Of a DNA stretch of 64,000 nt, positions 23,777 through 35,858 are shown piece after piece. The position numbers and the translations under genes are program-made. Location of the stretch: contig NC_039362.1 of NCBI RefSeq assembly GCF_003573695.1, positions 11,993,679-12,057,678 of the forward strand. The letters are read 5' to 3'. The notes beneath the pieces were generated by a model. It was not told the DNA's origin and ran no database searches. It saw nothing but the letters and a program-made list of their open reading frames with translations. Position 1 is the stretch's first letter; each line of letters opens with the position of its first letter. This stretch comes from Papaver somniferum (Eukaryota; Streptophyta; Magnoliopsida; Ranunculales; Papaveraceae).

Positions 23777-23781
23777 AAAGA

Positions 23782-24880
23782 TTCCACGACATTACCAGAT
23801 GACGTAGGAGAACTTCCAGGAATCTCAGTCGTTAAAGAAGAAACATGGTTGTTGTAATTTGATGGATCCGCCACTCCTAGTAATGATACTGGAGGAGCGG
23901 GCATAGTCATGGTCTCGCCATCAAGAGAGGTATTCTCACACTCATTCAAGCTGGATTTCCACTGTACAAATAATTCAGCAGAGTATGAGGCCTTCTTGCT
24001 AGGATTATCCTTAGCTAAACAAGCAGAAGCAATGCATCTGGAAATCAGAGGAGATTCAAAACTACTAGTCAATCAAATGAATAGGGTGTACTCTCTCAAA
24101 GAGATAACACTTGATCCATTCAGGGATGAAGCACAGCGACTCCTGACTCATTTCGCCGACGCGACCATCACCCATACTGGACGAACCAACAATAGGCATG
24201 ATGATTTCTTAGCAACTCTTGCCTCCAAGTTGCAATTCGAAGGATCAGAGAAATCCATCATAGTCCAAAGACGAGCTGTGTCATCCACGTGGCTTAGTCA
24301 AACTGAAGAAGCTCAAGCAAATGACTGTAGAGCACCTATCATTCATGAACTAAGCAGCTTCATTACAGAAGGGACGATCAGCCTTAAAGAACTGAAGAAC
24401 TTCTTCTTTCTTCATGGAGACTTATACCATCGTAACCCGGATGCCTCTCTATCACGATGCCTGGGTGATGAAGAAGCGAAAGAAAAACTTGAAAGTGTGC
24501 ATCAAGAGGTGTGCGGACAGACGCTGGTGATAACACTTTATAGAAGACTCCAGATACTCGAGTACTATTGGCCTTCCTTGAGATCACAGTCGAGGACTTT
24601 GCAGGGAGCTTGTCCTAATTGTCAGCCACCTCCTCATCATTTGGAGGTGCTAACACTCCTTCACATCGCGGACTGGAGGCAGCCTTACATCGAATATCTT
24701 CGAGACAACAAATCGCCACCAGAAAAGAAAGATACAATCAAACTCATACAAAGAGCTAAGAGATTTGTTTTTCTTGACGGAATCTTATACCGCAAAAGCT
24801 TTGGAGGAGACTTGTTGAGATGCCTAGTCGAAGATGAAATCCTGACAGTCCTGAAAGAAACTCATGAAGGAGAACATTAG
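23782..24880 (+). pseudogene. Second RNase H and linker of right Tat copy (after the nested insertion)
   Basis: Continues the Tat pol frame after the insertion: ISVVKEETWLL, then a stop (TAA, about 23855) where the left copy has Tyr of YFDGS, then TGGAGIV, NSAEYEAFLLG, RGDSKLLVNQ and NNRHDDFLATLAS. From 23909 the frame is open through the linker (GDLYHRN, YYWPSLRS) up to a TAG at 24878-24880 (GEH-stop-GEKK). This is the best-preserved second RNase H of the window. Confidence 0.86.
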
Positions 24881-24892
24881 GGGGAAAAGAAG

Positions 24893-25915
24893 TTGTTTCT
24901 CCAAATCCACGAGAAATATTACTGGCCGACTATGGAAGATGATGCAGCGGCATACGTTCAGAAGTGCCATAAATGCCAGATTCACGGTAATCTCATTCAT
25001 ACCCCTTGTCTTCCATTACACTCTGTGAATAGTCCATGGCCTTTCTATAGATGGGGACTTGATATCATCGGGAATATAAATCCAGCATCCTCAAAGCAGC
25101 ATGAATACATCATCACAACTACTGAGTATTTCACTAAGTGGGTCGAAGCAATCCCGCTCATAGGTACCACAGGGGTAACTGTTGCAGCCTTCATCAAGGA
25201 GCATATTATATGTAGATTCGGCGTCCCTAAACATATCATCACAGATAATGGGACTCCTTTCGCCAATCAAGATGTCGAGAAATTACTCAACGAGTACGGG
25301 ATTAAACGGATCTTCTCCACACCATACTACCCCCAAGGAAACGGCCAAGCGAAGAGTACCAATAAAACTTTGATCCGGATTATCAGTCGAACAATTCATG
25401 ACAATCCACGATCGTGGAATGAGCAACTTCCCATGGCTTTGTGGGCTTACAGAACGGCACCAAGGAGATCAATTGGCACGTCATCGTATTCGCTCATCTA
25501 TGGGGCTGATGCTATACTCCTAGCCGAGATAAAAATTCCTTCAGCAAGGATTGCAGCGGCTAGCGGAATACAATGGGATGAAGCTGAAGTTTCCAAGTCA
25601 AGAGTTGCTGAACTAGACATGCTTGAATCAAGGAGAGCTAAAGTAGAAAAGTACGTGGAGGCTTATAAACAGAGGGTATCCAGGGCTTACAACAAAATGG
25701 TAAAACCCCGAACTTTTCAAGTAGAAGATTTGGTATTAAAGACAGCAAAGCACATTCAACCAGACATGTCTGCTCCCAAATTCTCTCTGAAATGGGAAGG
25801 GCCGTATGTTATCATCAAAGCGGTGTCTTGTGGATACTACAAAATTTTAGCACTCAGTGGAGGAAAGGAAGAAAATATTATCAACGGCAAATGGCTCAAA
25901 GCCTATTACGCTTGA
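24893..25915 (+). pseudogene. Tat integrase, right copy, open frame but catalytic Glu lost
   Basis: Open for about 340 codons: YYWPTMEDDAAAYVQKCHKCQ, WGLDIIGNI (first Asp), ITDNGTPFANQ (second Asp), then GNGQAKSTNK where the left copy has QAESTNK, so the third acidic residue is Lys. It continues with MALWAYRTAPR and ends GKWLKAYYA. The HH half of the zinc motif lies before the stop at 24880. An intact-looking frame with a lost catalytic residue argues that the enzyme is inactive. Confidence 0.9.
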
Positions 25916-26093
25916 TCACAACAGATAATAAAACTTTATTTCAAATACATCTCAAATGTAATTTATTTCCTTCAAAGAGCATGCAAGATACTCATTCGTT
26001 CTTCAAATATTCATCAATTGAACAAAACTCCCCATGCTATCATATTATTCTACCTTGTCAGAAACCTACATTACAGCTCTCCTGAATATTCAA

Positions 26094-27063
26094 TCAGAGC
26101 AAACCATCAAGCAATGGATAATCCCTATAGGAAACCCTGTCGAGTTTCTTCTGGAAGATCCTAGTCTTTGCCTTCAAATCCTCAACCACCTTCTCAACCC
26201 TCGACTCCAAAGCCAGTACCTTTTCTTCCTCCAATAAAGCAGTGGTCATGGAAATCGCATCAGCAGCCTCCGCCGCCTTATGAATCTTAATTATCTCAAG
26301 ACGACGGCGAAGCCATCTCACATTGAATCTAAATACAATTGGAAATCATCTCATCCCACTTGTGCAGTTCCTGATTCTTGACGTCTCGCAGGTGCATTTG
26401 GTTCATTTCTTCAATGATCGGTAGCAGCCCCGCAACTGTAGTCAAGACAGTGGGTAGGAAACCTTTCCGTAGTAGCAATATACCCATACTTTTTCCAGAT
26501 ATTGGTATACAGAGGTGCACGGCACTTGGGAATGACAAATCCACCAACCATCTCATTGTATGGGAAAGTGTTAACCAATGGAGCTTCAAACGAGAGTCCA
26601 GCTGTCGGGTATTCACAGGCGTGAACACTGTCTTCTGTCTCCAAGGATTCTGCAAAATCACATGCTCGATTGCCACTGTCTTCAACCTTGACCACAGTCA
26701 CAGACTTTCCACTCCTTCTCCTTCTAGCATCAACAACGACACGAACACCCGCATGTGATGAACGGGGAAGTGTTTAATTTCGCCTGAATTAGACATGGTA
26801 AAATTTCAAGAATTATAAGATTGCTTACAGATGATCCAGTCTCAGCAGGAACCGACCTATATCGGGCAGGAGTTCTAGCAGTCCGCTTGGGCCTTGAATT
26901 GTGAGAAGAAAGATTCTTCTGGTTATCCTTCAACAAATCATCTTCTACGATCAGTAACCTCAACTGAATGGGATGGAAAAGATGTGCAACTTACCAAGAT
27001 GGGCGCTTCTACTCCATGTTTCAACTGAAGTCCGTTTTGTGAAGAAGTATTATCAGTAGACAT
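26094..27063 (-). pseudogene. Tat antisense gene 2, multi-exon (right copy)
   Basis: ATG at 27063 (MSTDNTSSQNG...); exon 1 ends at 26995 at a gtaagt donor; exon 2 begins at 26963 after a cag acceptor, and joining them keeps one frame into IVEDDLLKDNQKN and SRPKRTARTPARYRS. Exon 2 ends at an intact donor (gtaagc), where the left copy's is lost; but the exon 3 acceptor reads atg instead of the cag seen on the left. Exon 3 holds DARRRRS, PLYTNIWKKYGYIAT, LPIIEEMNQMHLRDV, and a C-terminal helix (LEEEKVLALESRVEKVVEDLK) ending DYPLLDGLL. A frameshift follows the IAT motif near 26485 and a stop lies at about 26329. Splice sites of the two copies complement each other, so the ancestor was probably a functional spliced gene. 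Function unknown. Confidence 0.6.
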
Positions 27064-27537
27064 GATATGAGAGGTATGATGATCGAAATTTCTTCTGTGA
27101 TGAAACTAACTTAGGAATGGAGGAAATATTGGCGCAAGCGATAAACCCTAAATCTACAAAGGTATATACAAGATATGGCAGGCACTTATCTCCGATTCAG
27201 TTACGAGTTTTACTGAAGCACTAAATCTTGAACAAGGTCAAACTGGAGATGCGGAAGTAAAATAGTGCACTGGGGACTGACCAAGCTTAATTGGGAGCAG
27301 CAAGTCACACGGCCCCATGTACTATACAACTTATGTTTGGATATTTTCAATAAATGAAGAACCACAAGGGTTAAGGGAGATTACAATGAGTTCGGCATGA
27401 AGAGTGGCTCGGTTTGCTTAATTCAATCAAGAAGAACTTGCATTAATAAAATCTCTCGTTCAAAAGGAAGACCTAATTACTTCAATAAAGTTGTTCGAAT
27501 GAAGACATCTACTACGAAGATTGAGAGTATTCAAATA

Positions 27538-28095
27538 CTAAAAAAGAAAAAAGATATCGAAAGTAAAGCTACTCTCAGATCCATCTGAGTTGTCAGATTC
27601 GTCATCACTGTCTTTCTCAGAGTTTTCATCACTATCCTTCTCGGAATCCACTTCTTCGGAATCACTGTCATGACTATTGGTGACGTCTGGATGAGCATAA
27701 AAATCATCATCTGAATCTGAATCTTCTTCTGCTTCAGCTGCAATGTTCATGGGACTTTCGAATTCTCTGGCACACTGATGAGGCAAACCCCAGGCGGTTT
27801 CTTCTTCGGAACCATCAACATCAAAATCAGAGGGTAGCCCGTCCAAAAATTGGTGTTTTTCCTCAGCTCTCTGTGTTTTGCGCCGGATTCGATCCTTTGT
27901 GCGATGACGAGCATCTTTCTCATCGTCTTCGTCTTTTCTTTTCATGAGTTCGACGAAAGTAAATCTTCGCTCATTCGAGGGTACGATGGGCTTTGATCCC
28001 TCATCGTGAATTACCTTGGCTCTCGGTTTAGCTATGGGAGCTTTGGGATCTTTGTCAGAACCGGAGGAATAACTATGACCGCTGGAAGCCGGCAT
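27538..28095 (-). CDS. Tat antisense gene 1, acidic-tail protein (right copy)
   Basis: About 185 codons from the ATG at 28095 (MPASSGHSYSS), directly after a tttctgaaa/ttttcag acceptor on the minus strand. Same plan as the left copy: Ser/Gly/Lys start, charged helical middle, long Asp/Glu/Ser tail. The stop of the left copy (SDE-stop) is replaced, so the frame runs on for about a dozen residues into hydrophobic sequence (TFDIFFLF). No internal stop. Differences from the left copy are mostly substitutions and an in-frame SDS insertion (EEDSDSDDDF), consistent with former coding constraint. Confidence 0.58.
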   Translation of the reverse strand: MPASSGHSYSSGSDKDPKAPIAKPRAKVIHDEGSKPIVPSNERRFTFVELMKRKDEDDEKDARHRTKDRIRRKTQRAEEKHQFLDGLPSDFDVDGSEEETAWGLPHQCAREFESPMNIAAEAEEDSDSDDDFYAHPDVTNSHDSDSEEVDSEKDSDENSEKDSDDESDNSDGSESSFTFDIFFLF

Positions 28096-28170
28096 TTTCT
28101 GAAACCAGGAGCATGGAGTTATCGACATGCAGATAAATTCATCCACAAAATGGTAATTATTGAATCTTAC

Positions 28171-28243
28171 CTCTTTCAATTTCACTATCAATAGTGGTTG
28201 CAATACAAGAGTTAACACACGAAATCAATTCGTTCCTTGAAAT
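28171..28243 (-). other. Candidate second exon of antisense gene 1 (right copy)
   Basis: 73 bases flanked by tgcag on the upstream side and gtaag on the downstream side (minus strand), the same as at 3623-3695. It may be untranslated. Confidence 0.5.
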
Positions 28244-28534
28244 CTGCAATAACGAACAACGCTTCATTAGTGCATAAAAAATGATTTTCTCATAAATCAT
28301 ATACATAATTTTCATAATGTGAACATTCACACAACTGAACTATGATATTTAAAATAAGACATGACTTCATCACAAATAAGTTGTATAGTTTAAAGGTTAC
28401 TCAAAACCCATGTCTTGTTTTACAAAATAATAATCAATGCAATTTGTTCATATAAATTTTCAGAATTTATCTAATAATAACAAATCCATGTGAATAAAAT
28501 ATGTCATCATGTTTCACATAAAATATGTCACGGC

Positions 28535-28890
28535 TACATATATATAAAAAATCTATTTTCCTTCGTATTAGCGTTTTATTAAAAACGAAGGTTTATGCTA
28601 GTTTTGTGAAAGCTCACACCTATTGTGATAAAATACTAATTCTCATGAAAGCTCATAAATAACGTTTCATCACTGGACATAAGTTCACATACATAAAAAT
28701 ATATATCTATTTTCCTCGAATGAGCATCGTCTTCTAAAATGGGGTTTATTTCGGTTTTGTGAAAGCTCACATCTATTAAGGTAAAATCTTGGTTAACATG
28801 GAAGCTCATACACTAAGTTTTATCACGGGACCTAAGTCTATATATATAAAAAAAAAATCTCTCATAAATCAGGGGTTTTTACTAGTTTTC
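28535..28890. repeat. ~153-bp imperfect tandem repeat upstream of antisense gene 1
   Basis: Two and a part units. Each has atatataaa...tctattttcct, then gttttgtgaaagctcaca(c/t)ctatt (about 28605 and 28757), then a(t/g)gaaagctcata and tttcatcac/tttatcac. A third unit starts at about 28840 and decays. It lies in what would be the first intron of antisense gene 1. Confidence 0.7.
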
Positions 28891-29041
28891 TAAACTAACG
28901 ATCGAACGAACATACGTTTGATAAAACAAGAGTTTTTCTACATAACTCACGTCAACATATACACATGTATAGAATATTAACATGATGGAGGCATGAACAA
29001 CTAATGAAATCATCCAGCAAAAGTAAAGAAAAAAAATTATT

Positions 29042-29180
29042 ACCTGGACGTTACCGGTCGGAATTCAGCCGGACGGTGAACGGACGGCGCCAACGGTGGA
29101 ATTCCGGCGAACTTCTCCTGATGCTCGGACGTGAGATGGGAGGAAGATGAAGATGGTGGTCGGTTGTGGGAAGAAATAAA
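29042..29180 (-). promoter_or_regulatory. Candidate noncoding first exon and promoter-proximal region of antisense gene 1
   Basis: On the minus strand a C-rich, UTR-like stretch (cttcctcccatctcacgtcc..., several ccg-rich motifs) ends in gtccag followed by gtaataat, a good donor, at about 29042. It stands out from the AT-rich surroundings and lies about 280 bases inside the 3' LTR. The left counterpart would fall in the N gap. Confidence 0.4.
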
Positions 29181-30429
29181 AAAAATGGATTAATTTCCTT
29201 TTATACCTAATTTTATTTCCAAAACCTAATTCCATAAGGATTTCCCTTTTGGGCCCGACCAGTGAATCCTAAACCAACCAAGGTTCCACCATCGAACCAG
29301 CGGTTCTACACGATTTTATGTTCACTGGATGACGCTCTATTATGCCACAGAAGTTCCCGCTCGAACCATGGTTTGCTCATTCAGTCGAAATCTGGTAATA
29401 TCTTATCTTATGACTAAGTTCAATTACTTATTTTTATACCTGGAAAATCACCATTAAATGCTGACTGAGGAACATGACTGTTCCTCACTAAGCAGGGGAC
29501 TTAATTTAGATGGTGGATTTTCGACAAAGGGTAGAATTGTAAAACTATACTCCAGATTCGGCAACCAGATGAGTATTGAGACTCATGTCTCTCATTAAAG
29601 CATGAAAGCTCATGTCATAAATCTCTGACTGAGAAGGTTGTCTCTCAGAGTACGTGTAAATGTGTAGTCTCTCAGCTGAGGCCACGACACATCTCATGAA
29701 TACTGAGCAATTTTAGTAATTACTCTGGATCCGGCAATCGGATGAGTATCGAGACTCATGTCTCTGTGCATGAAAGCTCATGCCACCTCTGATGGAGAAA
29801 GTCTCACAGAGAAGATGAAGATGTGCAGTCTCTCAGTTGAGGCCACGACACATCTCATACTGTATAGAACTGAAAGATTGGGCGGCTCCTAGACAGCATG
29901 TCTTCTAGTATAGAGCGACAACGTCTTCGGGATGTAACCGGATTTTCCCCGACTATGCAAGAGGAATATGAAACTCCAGCAAGTTCATATTGCTCAACCC
30001 TCAGATAATTAATGCTCCTAGACAGGAAGATCTTCTAGTATAGAGCCAGCAATGAATTATCTTAAATCGTCTGAATATCCAGCAATGTTCTACGAGCCAT
30101 CGTCTGAATATCCAGAAATATTCTACGAGTCGTCAATTAATTGCCTGAATATTCAGCAATATTCTACGATTCCTCGTTATATTTCGTTACTTCAATCTGT
30201 GGTTCTTCCCAGCAGAATTCCACAGGTTAGTAATAAATATTCAACGAAACAGGCATCTGAGCATCGAATAAGCCCTGACAAAAATGGTGCAAGTGTAATT
30301 AGCAGATAATGCACAGACCAGCATTTTGAATGCACGAACGAGCATTTCAAAAATACGAACGAACGAGGAACCTATGCAAAATAAGAAGGGAAAATAATAA
30401 TAATAATAAAATATTAAACAAAAGCGCCA

Positions 30430-31990
30430 GAGGACTAGGCTCACCAGCCGGCCAATCATGCCGTGACTAGTCCCGCGCCCAATTTTATATTTTACCATAT
30501 TTTTACTATTTTCACGATCTCATGAAAATCCTCTTGTTCGAGCAAATTTCCATTATTTCAAAGAAATTTTCTAAATCACATGATTTTATCAAAAAATAAT
30601 AAAATTAGGGAAAGGTGTCGCGGGACCGAGCACCAGCAGACCATGTCTTGGCCGTGGCCGGTCCCACACCTCACGTCTCCATTATTTTATTATTTCTCTC
30701 AAATTATGAAAATTCCTTGATTTTATGAATTTTCCCTAAAATCATGAAAATTACCTAATTTCATGTATTTTTTATCTAAATCACATGATTTTATCAAAAA
30801 ATAATAAAATTAGGGAAAGGTGTCGCGGGACCTTCGGCCGGCATGTCATGCCTTGGCCGTGGACGGTCCCACACCTCACGTCCCATTATTTTATTATTCC
30901 TTCTCAAATTATGAAAATTCCTTGATTTTATGAATTTTCCCTAAAATTACCTAATTTCATGTAATTTCTCTAAAATCATGGAAAATATTAAAAAAAATTA
31001 GGAAAACTTTTGGGATCGGGCTCTAGCCGGCCGGCCATGCCCTAGCCGGTCCCACATGCCTATTATTTTATTATTGTTTGGTGTTTGGTTTCCTGATTTC
31101 ATGAAAACTCCCTGATTTCAACAAAATATCTTGGTTTTCAACAAATCCCTTTGATTTTATGAAAAATTATCTAAAATCATCAAAATTACATAAAATTGGG
31201 AAGAGTGCCTTGGGGCCCGCGCCCATTGGCCGGCCGGCCATGCCACAGCCATTGCCGGTCCCACACTCCCATTCCCTATTTTATATTTTAATTTATGTCT
31301 CTCATCTCATGGAAGTTCCCTAATTTCACCAAACTCTCCAGTTTCATGGAATTTCACTTAAATCAAAGAAAAATACATAAAATCACATATAACTGGGAAA
31401 AGCATGTGGGACCGCGTGTCAGCCGGCCGTCCATGCCCTAGCCGTTGCCGGTCCCACACCTTGTGATTCCTTGTTTATTTATTATTCTCATCATCTCATG
31501 TATTTTTGTCGGTTTCAGCAAAACCATGGATTTTGCATATTTTCTCCAAATGTTGCTCAAACGTGCATCAGAAAATATCAAAATTCTCAGGACTGAAGCA
31601 CGAACACTATGGTCACACGGGCACATCCCCTTGACCGACCAAGGGTGACCCTAAGGCTTGCAAACAGCTGGTCCCGCATGTTTTAATGATTTTAACCTAA
31701 TTTGCTTAGTTGCTCATATTAGGTTCGAACTCTTTCCAAACAATTGGAAGTTCGCTTAAACGACCATATACTGGTCCCACGACCATTAAGAGCCGGTCTC
31801 ATGACCTCTTGGTCGGCCCCTCATATTTTCTACATCAGGTTTTATGATTTGTTGCTCACACGAGCATTATTTTAGTAAATGATTAAACCAGCATTTAATC
31901 ATTCTTTGACCAACTGGTCCTCAAGAGACTTTGGTAATTTTTGCTCATTCGAGCATCTGGGCGTTATATGGTGAACCCGTCATCCCATGT
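30430..31990. repeat. Periodic GC-rich palindromes in the right Tat LTR
   Basis: Inverted counterpart of the 12187-13760 array. GC islands such as ggccggccggccatg, agccggccggcc and ggtcccacacc recur at roughly 190-base steps between AT-rich spacers. Confidence 0.78.
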
Positions 31991-32750
31991 AGTCGGTCCC
32001 GTGTTAATTTGCAATAAATCATCATTTCGGTAAAATTAGGGTTTTGAATACAGAGCTCTGCAGAAACGTGATTTTGTGCAGATTCGAACACTCTAATAAT
32101 TTTATGTTGATTCCATGATTGATATTCATATTTATTTTGCTCGACCCAGCAGTCAGTAACTTAAATTAATATTTTATTTGGTCCAGCTACCAACAATTCA
32201 TCAAAAGAAGAACAATATTTGCTCGAACTAGAAATATTCGCTCGAACCGGAAATATTTATTAAATTAGCAATATTCGCTCAGACTAGCAATATTTGCTCA
32301 AATCAAAGAATATTGGTTCAACTACCAATATTCAACAATTTAGCAACACAGTTTTGCTCGTCTTAGGTTATAATGATACCTCGTATCAGCAGACACATTA
32401 AATTCATGAGTTTCGAAACATTTGCTAATCATGTTCAACTCAGCGCTACATGGACTCATCGTCCCATAAAGTCAGCAACTGACTCCACAATCACGAGATT
32501 TCAATCGTGTCACATGAGGGGATATTAACTAGGGTTTTGGTCTGGAGGTCCACGACACGTGTGTTCACCCACGACGAGAATGTGAGCAAGTCGTGCAATC
32601 AGTTGGAAGATTGAGCAAAGTAGTGGGTGGAAAGTTAACCAAGTCTCCGTACGATGAGTAATTGGTTTTAACACGATTTCCCCACTTCCCACTCTCTGAT
32701 TCCAGCAACTGTCACACTTCATGGGATCATGGTGTTTTCAACTCCGGCAT

Positions 32751-32757
32751 TATAAAA
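32751..32757 (+). promoter_or_regulatory. TATA box of the right Tat LTR
   Basis: TATAAAA in ccggcattataaaatg, conserved with the left LTR. Transcription from here would run out of the element into 33211 onward. Confidence 0.55.
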
Positions 32758-33280
32758 TGTCCCTGAATCCTGATTGAAAAGACAGAGGTTTTTCGAATAA
32801 TCGAACAACATTCGTCAAAACGAGCAATTTCTCATCAAAGTTCATACAGACAATCTTTCGTCTACACGAACTCACAGAAATTACTCTCAATTGAGAAAAA
32901 TTCAATCATTCAGAGCATTTTCACGCTGAATTCACAACACACCTACAATCTCAGATCACCATTGATCTCACGCATTTCTCAGCTTTCCTCCTACAGATCA
33001 ACCCATCCTCTCTTGTGACCGAATTGACTCTGGAATGGCCATTGTTCTTGGTTTTGGCCGGGGTCTTACAGATTGATCTCTCGAACTTAAATCACTCCCT
33101 TCTTGCAGTGCATCTGTGTGAGGTTCAACATTTCGCTCGGTTCAAGGAGTCTCCACACGGTCGACTATTCAATTCCGTAAAAACCAGCAAATCGTTTTTC
33201 CCCATTCACACGAGGCAACGTATGAAACCATGTGATGTTTAAGTAGAAACAAATAAGTACAAGGTTTCGCACATTACCTG

Positions 33281-33440
33281 TTAATTCTTCAAATCTAGCA
33301 GTGTGGACCATATCATCACCATCATCGTCATCTGATTGTACAATGTCATCATGGCTCTCATCTAAATCCATCGTTTCTTCTTCAGAATCCACCTCATCAT
33401 CTGATTCCCTCCATTGGTCGTAATCATCATCTTCTCCCAT
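33281..33440 (-). CDS. Acidic first exon of an unrecognised gene, cut off by the Tat LTR
   Basis: Minus-strand ATG at 33440, then MGEDDDYDQWRESDDEVDS... continuing as a very acidic stretch to FEELTG, followed by a donor (gtaatg) at 33280. Codon use and the clean donor look like a real first coding exon. The rest of the gene would lie below 33280, but the Tat LTR begins at 33210 and no further exon was found, so the gene is either truncated or has its remaining exons elsewhere. I do not recognise the family. Confidence 0.5.
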
Positions 33441-35858
33441 GATAAAAGATGTGTAGGTACGTGCATCTCAGTCAGGAATTTGAGCTTATTTTGGAAAATA
33501 TTAGCTAAACCTAACATGATAGGCAACATGTATTACACCTATTTTCTATTATATGAAAAGAAAAAAAACATGAACTCATTGATGCATGTAACTTGAGGCA
33601 AAAACATCACTGCAACACACAAAATCTCCTCATGATTATTGTGTTATCCACAAAGAGAAAGGTACCGGTTAAACGGTCTTACATAACTTTTTGTTACAAA
33701 AGCCAAGAGCACTAAAGCACCAGATAATGATTATCCATTTTTAGCTTGAAGATATGGTCAAATTGTCCAACCAGCAACATGGTATTAATTATTAAAAGTG
33801 GCAACTTAAAATGCAGACGTTACAGGCTCGCCAAGTAACAGAGACTCAAAAGATTAAATCTTGAGAAGCCTTGTATATAAATATGATTGACACAACATCG
33901 TCGATCAAAGTAGAGTTATTAACTCTTAATCAAAATCCAACCCAAACAATAACAAAAACCCTAGAAAAAAATTAGCATTGTTAAGTTTTTTATTTATTTT
34001 TTATTTTGTAAAATCTAACTAACTAGTAAAGCCTAACTAAGTAACATGAAAGAAAGATCCTTAACAAAATCTTATAATAGTTCATGCATGTAACTTAAGC
34101 CTAAAATATTATTGTTGTAACAAAATGAAATCACATCTCATCGTACAATCCATAATTGTCATTAACTTGTTCTTTGATACAACCAAATAAAAACCCTAAT
34201 CATGCTTTAACTAATAAACCTATAAGATCTAACATCTGATTCCATGAGATCAAACAAAAAATCTAACATAAATTTAATATTCATTCAGGGTTGTATAAAT
34301 ATTACCAGCAACAAAGATCGAATTTAAAGAGGTAGATTGCTTGTAAATATTAGAGGTAGTAATAGAATAAAAACCCTACTCATGCTTTAACTAGTAAACC
34401 TATAAGAAGTGATAGAATAAAAACCATAATCATGCTTTAACTAGTAAACCTATAAGATCTAACATCTGATTCCATGAGATCGAACAAAAAATCTAACATC
34501 AATTTAATATTCATTCGATAATGGGTTGTCGAAATAATACCAACAACAACGATCGAGTCTGAAGAGGTAGGTTCCTTGTAAAGATTAAAGATAGTAGTAG
34601 AATTATGATTTCATAGATAGAATTAACCGAGTAATAAAAACTGAAAAGATCGAACTGATCTTTCTTTTTCTTTTTGGAATTTAACCAAACCATCTGGCGG
34701 GAATTGATTTTCCTTTTGAAATCAACCCGCCCAGTAAAATTCATTTTCATCACCCGCCAAACAAAAGATTTTTGGTGTTTTTCTTTTTTTATTTCCAAAT
34801 TTTTGATGTGTAACCAATATGGTTAGTTTCCTTATTTTATGAGAGAATATATCGTAGACAGTTATGATAAAATCGTTTCCCAAATTTTTTGAATAGTTTT
34901 CTATCTCTAACCAACTCGATAAGAGGCTATAGAAAAAAATTACTTCCATATTTCGAATAATATTTTCCTTAATAATTTTAAGCTGGGTTGTCTCCTGCAT
35001 TGTTCTTGGTTTATGGAGGAAACGTATGATTTTGAATTATTAGCGGCACCTATGTAGGAAACGTATTATTCTAATCTTACAGTAAGTTACTAAAGATAAA
35101 GAAACTAAACCCATCCATTTTCATGTTCATCATTTCCAGAAAACATAAAAGTTCAACGTGAATCATTCATCACATAAATGTCAACCTATCTATGAGCATA
35201 AAAAGCCTGCATCTAGTGAAGTATTTAAAAAATAATACAACCACTACTGAAAACAAAATGGTCAGACGAAATGCTTTATATTTAAAAATATGTAAACTAA
35301 AATTTCACACAGCAAAAACCCTGTTTAAAAAGCAAAGAACTTGTTAGGTGAGTCTGGTTCTTTGTCAGATTAGTCTGGTTCCTCATTATCATCCAAATCC
35401 AAGCAGAGATCATTGTCATTAACATCGTCGTATAGTAGTACTTTACTTTCAATAGCACTTTACTTGTTAAAACTCGTATTTTTGTTAAAAGTGTTGGCAA
35501 GGAGATAATAAGATCAGACCTAAAGTGATATATTGATTCTTATTGTTTACAGGGAGGAACAACTGTATTTTTCTACATTTCCTCTGTTCTTTCAGCTAAT
35601 TATGTTTATTTTTCCAAAAGAATGCACACCTCATAAATAAATAAAAATTTGCAAGAGTATATTGCATTCTGTAAAGTCTGTGAACTTGTAAATAATTATC
35701 TGATTTATTTCATGATTCCAAACATCACCTTCTAAATGACAAAATTGGCAAACGAAACAAGAAATGAAAACAACTTTCAAAGCGTCCACAAAAAGAAATC
35801 GATAAATCAAACCCTATCATCAAAAAAAAAAAAAAAATCAAATGAACCATCCCCATCT
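33441..35858. other. AT-rich intergenic region with local duplications
   Basis: No gene recognised in 2.4 kb. A duplicated block containing aataaaaacc(c/a)taatcatgctttaact and gatctaacatctgattccatgagat appears near 34187-34290 and 34412-34515, with a partial third copy near 34364-34397. A weak minus-strand acidic frame (SKVLLYDDVNDNDLCLDLDD, about 35375-35460) may be a gene remnant. Confidence 0.6.
34187..34516. repeat. Direct duplication of a ~100-bp block with a partial extra copy
   Basis: Copies begin aataaaaaccctaatcatgc (about 34187) and aataaaaaccataatcatgc (about 34412), about 225 bases apart, and share taaacctataagatctaacatc and atttaatattcattc; a partial copy lies at about 34364. 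Confidence 0.75.

Larger units (their letters stand above)
14670..33210 (+). mobile_element. Right copy of Tat-lineage Ty3/Gypsy element (defective, contains a nested element)
   Basis: Plus-strand element: starts abruptly inside gag at about 14670, then PR, RT, RNase H, a nested family-B element (17188-23776), second RNase H, integrase to 25915, two minus-strand genes (26094-28095) with upstream exons, and a 3' LTR (29462-33210). No 5' LTR or PBS is present. Domain motifs match the left copy almost residue for residue. Stops or frameshifts occur near 15063, 15410, 16282, 16490, 16690, 17096, 23855 and 24878. The catalytic Glu of integrase is Lys. Confidence 0.88.
29462..33210 (+). repeat. 3' LTR of the right Tat copy (about 3.75 kb)
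   Basis: Starts TGACTGAGGAACATGAC with ...cactaagcaggggactt just inside, and ends cattcaCA at 33210. It is the inverted counterpart of 10981-14669 over almost its full length, including all internal arrays. TATA box at 32751-32757. The flank after 33210 differs from the PBS found inside the left LTR, confirming the LTR end. No target duplication can be checked because the other end of the element is missing. Confidence 0.85.
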
